NCBI GenBank assembly: GCA_044375105.1
Contig: JBILNK010000207.1
Span: 1 to 6,903, forward strand
Direction: 5' to 3'
DNA length: 6,903 nucleotides
From: JBIKLM01 sp044375105
Lineage (GTDB): Bacteria > Planctomycetota > UBA1135 > GCA-002686595
This document shows positions 1-5,194 of the stretch, in pieces. Numbering within the stretch: the first letter of the stretch is position 1; each line of letters begins with the position of its first letter. The notes beneath the pieces were generated by a model. The model searched no databases. It was given only the letters and a program-made list of their open reading frames with translations, and was not told the origin of the DNA. The position numbers and the translations under genes are program-made.

Positions 1-181
1 ACCGAATCGACGCGGTATCGACGCGCCGGAGCGCGCGTGGAGGTGCGCGTGGAGAAGTGCGGTGCGAGTTTCGCGCTCTGCGCCGGTCTCTCGCTTTCGG
101 CGCACTCGTTCCGATCCGGCTGCGCTGGCCACATCCTTCGGCCTCTGCTCCTGGCTCGCGCGCTATCCTTCGCGCCCCAGG
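1..181. other. Intergenic stretch upstream of the tRNA, no gene supported
   Basis: All three plus-strand frames are open here, which at this base composition means little, and each runs into the tRNA gene. No start codon with a ribosome binding site or family-like protein is visible. Short direct repeats are present: ATCGACGCG occurs twice near the left end, GCGCGTGGAG twice around 33-53, and ATCCTTCG at 133-140 and 165-172. A TATCCT at 164-169 lies 12 bases before the tRNA and could be a -10 element, but no convincing -35 sits at the right distance, so no promoter is called. Confidence 0.5.
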
Positions 182-255
182 GGGCCATTAGCTCAGTCGG
201 TTAGAGCAGGCGACTCATAATCGCTTGGTCGTTGGTTCGAGTCCAACAGGGCCCA
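182..255 (+). tRNA. tRNA with anticodon CAU, probably tRNA-Ile2 (lysidine-modified)
   Basis: The cloverleaf can be folded by hand. The acceptor stem is 182-188 with 248-254, the D stem is GCTC 191-194 with GAGC 204-207, and the anticodon stem is 209-213 with 221-225. The loop CTCATAA has anticodon CAT at 216-218. The T stem is 231-235 with 243-247 around the TTCGAGT loop, and the discriminator is A255. A CAU anticodon can be elongator Met, initiator Met or the minor Ile tRNA, in which TilS converts C34 to lysidine so that AUA is read. The anticodon arm and variable loop (GGCGACTCATAATCGCT followed by TGGTC) match my memory of E. coli tRNA-Ile2 rather than elongator Met, and initiator features are absent. 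The acceptor stem has one A-G mismatch (187 against 249). The gene ends in ACCC, so the terminal CCA is not encoded and would need CCA-adding enzyme. The tRNA call is secure; Ile over Met is likely but rests on recalled similarity. Confidence 0.93.
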
Positions 256-369
256 CCCGCCGCGCCAGTTCCATGGGTTCTGCTTCCAGGGGCTGTTCGG
301 CGCCGGCCCTCTGGAGCGCGCCCCGCGGCGCTGTGATGCGCGGGCCTGGCTCGTCTTTGCTCCACCCCC

Positions 370-414
370 AAAAAGCGGGCGGGCGGACGGCCCTTCCGAA
401 AGCCGCCCGCCCGC
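370..414 (-). terminator. Rho-independent terminator of the PhoX-like gene
   Basis: A perfect 12-bp GC-only stem pairs 375-386 with 403-414. Its 16-base loop can form a further 3-bp stem (388-390 with 396-398). Read on the minus strand it is followed directly by five T residues (the A run at 370-374). It lies about 57 bases downstream of the stop codon of the minus-strand gene ending at 471. On the plus strand the hairpin is followed by CCCCCAAAA, so it should not end the tRNA transcript efficiently. The rest of 256-470 holds no gene I can support. Confidence 0.85.
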
Positions 415-470
415 CCCCAAAACCGGCGCGCCCGGGCCAGGCCTGCCCGAGCGCGGTTCGGCGCTTCAGC

Positions 471-2123
471 TCACTGGCCGATCTTGGAAACCAGCAGGAT
501 CTGGCCGCCTTCGGCCAGCAGGGCGCTGCCGCCGATGGTGCCGCCGGTGAGGCTGTGGGCCTCGACGTTGATCATCAGCAGGCGCTCGCCCGGGAAGGTC
601 GGAAGCAGCCCGGTGACGTCGATCACGCCCGAGGACTCCCAGTTGCCCTTGTCGTTGGGAGCGCCATCGGTCTGGCCGGCGGGCACCGCGCTGCGGTCGA
701 TCTCCAGGATGCGGGTCTCCTTGCGGGTGACCAGGTCGAGCTGCCACATGGAGGCTTCGACCCCGGTGACCGCGCCGAACAGGGAGCTCGGCGAGGTCGA
801 GCGGTCTTCCTGGATGTAGGCCTTGCCGTCGCGAGCCCAGATCAGGTTGTCGGCCGAGCGGATGCTGCTGTCCGGCACCGGCAGGCCGTCCGGGTCGTTG
901 ACGATCACCAGCTGGGCGGTCAGGTTGTTGAAGTCGCTGAAGTTCACGTCGACCACCAGGGTGTCGCCCCAGTTGTCGGCCGGGAACTGCTGACCGCGGC
1001 CGGTCGAAGCGAACACCGCTTGGGTGCCGTCGAGCGGGTTGGTGGCCAGGTCCTCGGGGCGCGAGAAGCTGAAGCAGCCCAGGGTGTCGGCCTGCGTCTG
1101 CATCGTGTCGATATCGGCGTAGCCGAAGGCGTCGTGGCCGGTGGTGCCGGCCTTGGTCGGATCCTGGACGGTGATCTCGACGAACTTGCCCGTGCGGCTG
1201 CTGTTCAGGCCGTTGAACTGCTGGGGGGACACGTCGCCGTTGTCGGCCTTCCAGGCGTAGACCTTGCCCACGGCCAGGCCGTTGCGATCGAGGAAGCTGC
1301 CGTTGCCGAGGGCATCCTTCTGGCCGATGTACAGATACAGGGGCGCGGCGACCGAGTCGTCGCCGAGCAGGAAGGCCACCTTGGTGGGATCGCCGCTGTC
1401 CAGCGGGCAGACGTTCTCCCAGGAGCCGCGGCCCATGGCCGGCACGGCCCAGAGGGTGCGCTTCTGCACGTCCAGGGCCCACACGGTGCCGCCGTGGGGG
1501 TGGAACGGCTTGCTGGTCTCCTCGTTGGCGAAGAAGACCCCGTCTTCCATGCCGTAGGTGCCGGCCTGCACGGCGGTGGCCGAGCAGAAACGGGCCAGGC
1601 CGTTCAGGGCGTTGCCGGTCTCATTGATCTGCGCGGCCGAGGTGACGATCACACCCTGGCGGTCGTAGACCGTGTCGTAGGCCAGGCCGGCGCGGTTGAC
1701 CGAGAGCACCGCGCTGTTGTTGCTGAGCAGCTGGCGGCCGATGTTGAAGGTGCTGATGCGGGCGCCGCGCAGCTGGGTGCCGTTGGCCAGCGTGTAGATG
1801 TAGCCGGCGCCTTCGGTCAGCTCGTGGGTGACCAGCAGGTTCAGGGTCGAGTTGCGCTGGAAGGCGCCCATGCCGTCGGGGATGCCGACCGGCTGGTAGC
1901 CGTTCAGGGTCTCGCCGATGGTGAACAGCGGGGCGGCGACCCAGCCCTTGCTGGTGGCGGCCGTGTCGCCGCGCATCATCGGGGCCGAGAGGGTCACGCC
2001 CGGGCCGGGGATGCTGACGACGGGGGTCGGGGGGGGAGTGATCGAGCCCGTGAACTGGGCCAGGGCTAGCGGGGCGAAGCCGGCGAAGGCGCCCAGGGCG
2101 AGGGAGGTACGGAAAGCGCTCAT
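471..2123 (-). CDS. Secreted PhoX/DUF839-family protein, putative phosphatase
   Basis: This 550-residue protein resembles the DUF839/PhoX family, beta-propeller enzymes whose characterised members are iron- and calcium-dependent extracytoplasmic alkaline phosphatases. The ATG at 2123 is chosen because an evident signal peptide starts there: residues 1-22, with a hydrophobic core and the likely cleavage ALA|Q. A GAGGT ribosome binding site lies at 2134-2138, 10 bases upstream. An in-frame ATG at 2228 would only add a charged, signal-disrupting extension. Family-like blocks are Cys180 followed by an NEE at 200-202, GRGSWENVC at 231-239, FSRPEDLATNP at 353-363, SADNLIWARDGKAYIQED at 423-440, and WESSGVIDVT at 495-504 with NVEAHS at 519-524. 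Cys180, Glu201/202 and Glu357 are candidate metal ligands by analogy only. Unlike typical PhoX, the signal has no twin arginine and looks Sec-type. The gene is transcribed alone and ends at a strong terminator, and upstream repeats may be regulatory. Family placement is good; phosphatase activity and substrate are inferred. Confidence 0.85.
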   Translation of the reverse strand: MSAFRTSLALGAFAGFAPLALAQFTGSITPPPTPVVSIPGPGVTLSAPMMRGDTAATSKGWVAAPLFTIGETLNGYQPVGIPDGMGAFQRNSTLNLLVTHELTEGAGYIYTLANGTQLRGARISTFNIGRQLLSNNSAVLSVNRAGLAYDTVYDRQGVIVTSAAQINETGNALNGLARFCSATAVQAGTYGMEDGVFFANEETSKPFHPHGGTVWALDVQKRTLWAVPAMGRGSWENVCPLDSGDPTKVAFLLGDDSVAAPLYLYIGQKDALGNGSFLDRNGLAVGKVYAWKADNGDVSPQQFNGLNSSRTGKFVEITVQDPTKAGTTGHDAFGYADIDTMQTQADTLGCFSFSRPEDLATNPLDGTQAVFASTGRGQQFPADNWGDTLVVDVNFSDFNNLTAQLVIVNDPDGLPVPDSSIRSADNLIWARDGKAYIQEDRSTSPSSLFGAVTGVEASMWQLDLVTRKETRILEIDRSAVPAGQTDGAPNDKGNWESSGVIDVTGLLPTFPGERLLMINVEAHSLTGGTIGGSALLAEGGQILLVSKIGQ

Positions 2124-2158
2124 GAGGGGGGTGACCTCGGGGGTGGAACTCTGCGTCT

Positions 2159-2197
2159 GCGGCAGTCCGCTCCCAGAGGAGCGTGTCGATCTGCCGC
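2159..2197 (-). promoter_or_regulatory. Two-part stem-loop in the leader of the PhoX-like gene
   Basis: GCGGCAG (2159-2165) pairs perfectly with CTGCCGC (2191-2197), and inside it CGCTCC (2168-2173) pairs with GGAGCG (2178-2183) around a 4-base loop. An asymmetric internal loop of 2 and 7 bases separates the two stems. It sits 35 bases upstream of the start codon and 20 bases upstream of the ribosome binding site, so it would fold in the mRNA leader if transcription starts further upstream. There is no T tract after it on either strand, so it is not a standard terminator. A role in mRNA stability or translation is only inferred. Confidence 0.4.
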
Positions 2198-2235
2198 GGT
2201 CGAAACCCCAGGGTCCCCCGCGATCCACAAGCCCT

Positions 2236-2264
2236 GATCAGGCTCGAATCAAGTCTCGTTCAAG
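2236..2264 (-). promoter_or_regulatory. Possible response-regulator (Pho-box-like) direct repeats
   Basis: Read on the minus strand, three related 7-mers follow each other with exactly 4-base spacers, an 11-bp period: CTTGAAC (2258-2264), CTTGATT (2247-2253) and CCTGATC (2236-2242). Direct 7-mers with 4-base spacers are the known layout of PhoB/OmpR-family operators, although the repeat sequence here differs from the E. coli Pho box. The array lies about 110 bp upstream of the PhoX-like start, in a locally more AT-rich patch. The third unit is part of a perfect palindrome, CCTGATCAGG (2233-2242). No good -10 element is visible downstream. The match could be chance. Confidence 0.3.
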
Positions 2265-2310
2265 CCAAAAGCGGTTTCGATCATCAGCTCGCGCAAGAAT
2301 TGACTTGATT
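2247..2310. repeat. 9-bp perfect inverted repeat in the intergenic region
   Basis: AATCAAGTC at 2247-2255 is the exact reverse complement of GACTTGATT at 2302-2310, with 46 bases between the arms. The left arm overlaps the middle unit of the 11-bp repeat array. The spacing is too long for a tight hairpin but would suit two binding sites of one regulator in opposite orientation. Nothing else supports this. Confidence 0.35.
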
Positions 2311-2333
2311 GGCCTACCATGCGTCGCGCGGCT

Positions 2334-2921
2334 TCATTCGGGCGCATAGCCGAGTTCGTGGCTGCGGGCCCGGTAACCGCCCTGGGCCTGTGGCTCGAAC
2401 ACGGTACAGCGCAGGATCTCGCCCCCGTAGACATGGATCGTGACCGCCAGCTCCGGGCCCTCGTTGCGGATCACGTGGTACTCGAAGGGCGGGATCAGCG
2501 CTCCCGCTTCGCCGCTGATGGCCTGGACGCAGCTCTCTTCGGCGAAGTCGTAGAGCCCGGAATTCGAGCAGCGGTTGGCGCGCCGCGAGAACGATCGCAC
2601 GGCGATCCGGCCCCGATAGACGCACTCCACGCACCAGGTTCCCGCGTGGTCGTGCAGCGGGGTGCCCTGCCCGGGGGCCCAAGCCATCGCCACCACTGAA
2701 AACCGTGCGGCCGGGTCGCGATGGACCAGGTGGCGGGCGTAGCTGCCGGGCAGGGGCTCCAGGCAGTGCTCCGGCAGCAGGGGGCCGCCGCCTCGACAGG
2801 CGGCCTCCAGAGCCGCCTTGATGCCGGCGCATCGGCTCTGGTCGCAATCGCCGGAATCCAGGGCTTGCTCGATGCCCAGGAGGAGCAGGGCCAGGGGACG
2901 AGGATCGGCGGAGGCGCTCAT
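2334..2921 (-). CDS. Cysteine dioxygenase family protein (cupin thiol dioxygenase)
   Basis: This 195-residue cytoplasmic protein is close to the usual length for cysteine dioxygenases, non-haem iron enzymes that oxidise cysteine to cysteine sulfinate with O2. The first cupin motif holds His90 and His92 (PLHDHAGTWC) and the second holds His149 (EYHVIRNEG), together the three-histidine iron site. Tyr61 and Arg63 in YARHL align with rat Tyr58 and Arg60, the carboxylate-binding arginine of the cysteine-type branch, so cysteine is a likelier substrate than 3-mercaptopropionate. Thr161, His163 and Tyr165 (TIHVYGG) match the rat Ser-His-Tyr triad. Cys97 falls five residues after His92, where mammalian enzymes carry the cysteine crosslinked to that tyrosine. 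The start is the first ATG, at 2921; no clear ribosome binding site precedes it. Stop TGA is at 2334. The gene stands alone, 204 bases downstream of the importer operon on the same strand. The family is clear; the exact thiol substrate is inferred. Confidence 0.88.
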   Translation of the reverse strand: MSASADPRPLALLLLGIEQALDSGDCDQSRCAGIKAALEAACRGGGPLLPEHCLEPLPGSYARHLVHRDPAARFSVVAMAWAPGQGTPLHDHAGTWCVECVYRGRIAVRSFSRRANRCSNSGLYDFAEESCVQAISGEAGALIPPFEYHVIRNEGPELAVTIHVYGGEILRCTVFEPQAQGGYRARSHELGYAPE

Positions 2922-3125
2922 CGCGGGTCAGGGGCCAGGATAGTCCGGCGCCCAGGGATGGGGACGGACCTCGGCGACCGCCCCGGCCGCTGGGACCGTT
3001 CGGCCTCGGACCGCCCTGCTCGAGCCCGAAGCCCGCGCCATCCCCCGCGCGGCCCCCGGCCCCGCAGGCCCGGCGCTGTTCCCGAGCCGGCCCCGTGCCT
3101 GGGTCGGCGGGCGGCAGGGGACCGC
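2922..3125. other. GC-rich spacer between importer operon and dioxygenase gene
   Basis: This 204-base stretch is dominated by runs of G and C. Many short complementary segments could pair, for example around 3060-3085, but no stem is followed by a T tract on the minus strand, so I call no terminator for the importer operon. No recognisable promoter for the dioxygenase gene is visible either. Read-through from the operon into the dioxygenase gene cannot be excluded. Confidence 0.5.
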
Positions 3126-4292
3126 TCAGGCTTCCCCGGCCAGCGCCAGCCGGTTCCCCGGCTCGCCCGGCTCGAACAGGTGCAGGCCGATCGCCTGGGC
3201 CTCGAGCGCCAGGGGCCGGCCCTCGATCAGCAGGCTGTCCGCGGGGGCGAGATCGGTGGAAATGCGCGCCACCAGCCGGTTCGGGCCCGCGCGCAGCGAC
3301 AGGTCCAGGCGATCCCCGTAGCGCTCGACCCCTTCGAGCAGGGCCTTTGGACCCTGGCCACCGGGCGACACCAGCAAGCGCTCGGGTCGCAGTCCGAGCA
3401 CGAGCTCGCGGCCCTCCAGGCTGGCCAGGGGCGCGCGCCAGCGGTCCGTAGGCAGCGGCAGGGCGAAATCCGCGCCCAGGAAGCGCCCGCCCGCGATGCG
3501 CCCGCTCAGGAAGTTCATCGTCGGCGTGCCGACGAAGCTGGCCACGAAACGGTTGGCGGGCCGGTCATAGACCCGCGTGGGGGTGCCGCACTGCTGCACG
3601 CGCCCGTCCTTCATCACCACCAGGCGGTCGCCGAGGGTCATGGCTTCCTCCTGGTCGTGGGTCACGTAGAGCATCGTGGCGCGCAGCCGGCGGTGCAGGG
3701 CGCGCAGTTCGGCGCGCATCTCGAGGCGCAGCTTGGCGTCCAGGTTCGAGAGCGGCTCGTCGAACAGGAACACCTTGGGCTCGCGCACCAGGGCGCGGCC
3801 CACGGCCACGCGCTGGCGCTGGCCCCCGGAGAGCTCGCGCGGCAGGCGCCCGAGCAGGCCCTGGATGCCGAGCAGCTCGGCCGCCAACGCGACCCGCGCC
3901 GCGATCGCGGCGCTTTCGGAGCGGCGTTCCCGGCGGTAGCCCGGCAGCAGCGCCGCGCGCAGCCAGCTCTTGTGACGCCGCCGCCGCTCCAGGGGGAAGG
4001 CCAGGTTTTCGGCCACGCTGAGGTGCGGGTACAGGGCGTAGTTCTGGAACACCATGGCGATGTCCCGGTCCCGGGCGGGTTGGTCGTTGACCCGCCGCCC
4101 GTCGATCTCGAGGCTGCCGGCGCTGATCTCCTCGAGGCCCGCCACCATGCGCAAGGTGGTGCTCTTGCCGCAGCCCGAGGGCCCGACCAGGACCACGAAC
4201 TCGCCGTCTGCGATGTCGAGGTCGGTGGGATGCACGGCCGTGACCCCGCCCGGATACCGCTTGGCGACGCCGTTCAGTCGCACGGTTGCCAT
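3126..4292 (-). CDS. CUT1-family sugar ABC importer ATPase (MalK/UgpC-like)
   Basis: This 388-residue ATPase should power the importer formed with the two permease genes upstream. All nucleotide-binding motifs are intact: Walker A GPSGCGKST (37-45), Q-loop Gln83 (VFQNYALYPH), signature LSGGQRQR (154-161), Walker B VFLFDEP (174-180), D-loop SNLD (182-185) and switch His212 (VTHDQEEA). From about residue 240 a C-terminal MalK-type OB/TOBE region follows, with GTPTMNFLSG (255-264), LGLRPERLLV (299-308) and a final LHLFEPGEPG (370-379). This domain is typical of importers of oligosaccharides, polyols or glycerol 3-phosphate. The start ATG at 4292 shares one base with the preceding permease stop (TGATG), and AAAGG three bases upstream is a weak ribosome binding site, so coupled translation is likely. 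A basic stretch of about 20 extra residues lies within 103-127, in the helical subdomain before the signature. The cargo cannot be told from the sequence. Confidence 0.95.
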   Translation of the reverse strand: MATVRLNGVAKRYPGGVTAVHPTDLDIADGEFVVLVGPSGCGKSTTLRMVAGLEEISAGSLEIDGRRVNDQPARDRDIAMVFQNYALYPHLSVAENLAFPLERRRRHKSWLRAALLPGYRRERRSESAAIAARVALAAELLGIQGLLGRLPRELSGGQRQRVAVGRALVREPKVFLFDEPLSNLDAKLRLEMRAELRALHRRLRATMLYVTHDQEEAMTLGDRLVVMKDGRVQQCGTPTRVYDRPANRFVASFVGTPTMNFLSGRIAGGRFLGADFALPLPTDRWRAPLASLEGRELVLGLRPERLLVSPGGQGPKALLEGVERYGDRLDLSLRAGPNRLVARISTDLAPADSLLIEGRPLALEAQAIGLHLFEPGEPGNRLALAGEA

Positions 4293-5194
4293 CAGCCTTT
4301 GACCCCGCCGGAGTTGAGGCCCTGGATGAAGTGCCGTCCGGCCAGCAGGAACAGCAGCACGCACGGCAGCATCGTGATCACGGAGAGCGCCATCAGGAGG
4401 TGCACGTCGTCGAGGCCACCGTACTGGTTGCGGAAGGAGTTGAGCGCCACGGCCAGGGTGGCCTGCTCGTCGGAATGCAGGTACACCAGCGGCGAGAGGA
4501 AGTCGTTCCAGACGAAGATGAAGGTGAACACGGCCGTGATCGCCGTGACCGGCTTGCACAGCGGCAGCGCCAGCCGCCACCAGATGCCCAGGGGGCCGAG
4601 GCCGTCGAGCCGCGCCGCTTCGAACAGAGCCTCGGGCAGCCCGGCCATGAATTGTCGGTACATGAAGATGTGGAAGGCGGCGCCGAAGAAGGCCGGCACG
4701 ATCAGCGGCAGGGGCGTGTCGATCCAGCCCAAGTTCCTGAACAGCAGGAACAGCGGGATCATGGTCACTTGGGCGGGCAGCATCATCGTCGCCAACATCA
4801 GCACGAAGAAGCCCTCGCGGCCGAAGAAGCGCAGGCGCGCGAAGGCGTAGCCGACCAGGCTAGAGGAGAGCACCGTGCCGACAACGCAGGAGACCGTGAT
4901 CACGATCGAATTGGCCAGGGCGTCCAGGAAGCCCTGCCAGGGCAGGCTGCCCACTTCGCGCAGGGCCTGGGCGTAGTTGTGCCACTGGGGGTCGGCCGGG
5001 AACAGGCTCAGGTCATCTCCGGACCCGCTCGCACGCCCGGCTCGCTCGGGGGTCTCCAGGCTAACCACCACCATCCACCACAGCGGGAACAGCAGCAGCA
5101 CCGTGCCCGCGGCCAGGAAGGCCAGCAGGGCCAGCCGCCAGAGGGCGGCCGCCGTTCCGCCGGCCGCGCGCGAGCGGGCGGCTCCGGCGCTCAT
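4292..5194 (-). CDS. CUT1-family ABC importer permease (MalG-like)
   Basis: This 300-residue inner-membrane protein is the second permease of the importer. A first membrane segment spans about residues 18-46 and is followed by an external loop. A core of five further hydrophobic segments runs from about 88 to 287, the six-helix plan of MalG-type subunits. The conserved cytoplasmic EAA loop that docks onto the ATPase is clear: EALFEAARLDGLGPLGIWWR (188-207), followed by LALPLCKP (208-215). The length agrees with the family (about 275-300 residues). The start ATG at 5194 overlaps the stop of the upstream fused gene by four bases (ATGA). It has a strong ribosome binding site, GGAGGT at 5201-5206, six bases upstream and inside the last codons of that gene. 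The C-terminus (LNSGGVKG) is typical of this subunit. Substrate unknown. Confidence 0.95.
   Translation of the reverse strand: MSAGAARSRAAGGTAAALWRLALLAFLAAGTVLLLFPLWWMVVVSLETPERAGRASGSGDDLSLFPADPQWHNYAQALREVGSLPWQGFLDALANSIVITVSCVVGTVLSSSLVGYAFARLRFFGREGFFVLMLATMMLPAQVTMIPLFLLFRNLGWIDTPLPLIVPAFFGAAFHIFMYRQFMAGLPEALFEAARLDGLGPLGIWWRLALPLCKPVTAITAVFTFIFVWNDFLSPLVYLHSDEQATLAVALNSFRNQYGGLDDVHLLMALSVITMLPCVLLFLLAGRHFIQGLNSGGVKG

Noticed and set aside
137..169. Possible tRNA promoter with TATCCT at 164-169
   Set aside because: The best -35-like hexamer, TTCGGC at 137-142, is 21 bases away and matches poorly, so the pair is not supported.
193..420. Minus-strand open frame whose C-terminus reads DSNQRPSDYESPALTD
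   Set aside because: This peptide is the well-known false translation of the antisense of a tRNA gene, and the frame also covers the terminator hairpin.
182..470. tRNA gene as an integration site for a mobile element
   Set aside because: No integrase, no duplicated tRNA 3' end and no repeat of the T-arm sequence are visible in the window.
225..2069. Very long plus-strand open frame (614 codons) opposite the PhoX-like gene
   Set aside because: It begins inside the tRNA and runs antisense to a gene with a signal peptide and family motifs. Its translation is low-complexity, rich in Ala, Gly, Val and His/Gln, as expected for the reverse of a GC-rich coding frame.
2249..2347. Small minus-strand frame of 32 codons starting at ATG 2347 and overlapping the dioxygenase stop, with an inner ATG at 2320
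   Set aside because: Its composition is not implausible for a small protein. However, no ribosome binding site precedes either ATG, and it covers the likely regulatory region of the PhoX-like gene. Conservation in relatives would be needed to accept it.
2721..4850. 709-codon plus-strand open frame opposite the dioxygenase and importer genes
   Set aside because: It spans three real minus-strand genes and a spacer, and has repetitive Arg/Gln/Ala/Gly composition with no recognisable domain.
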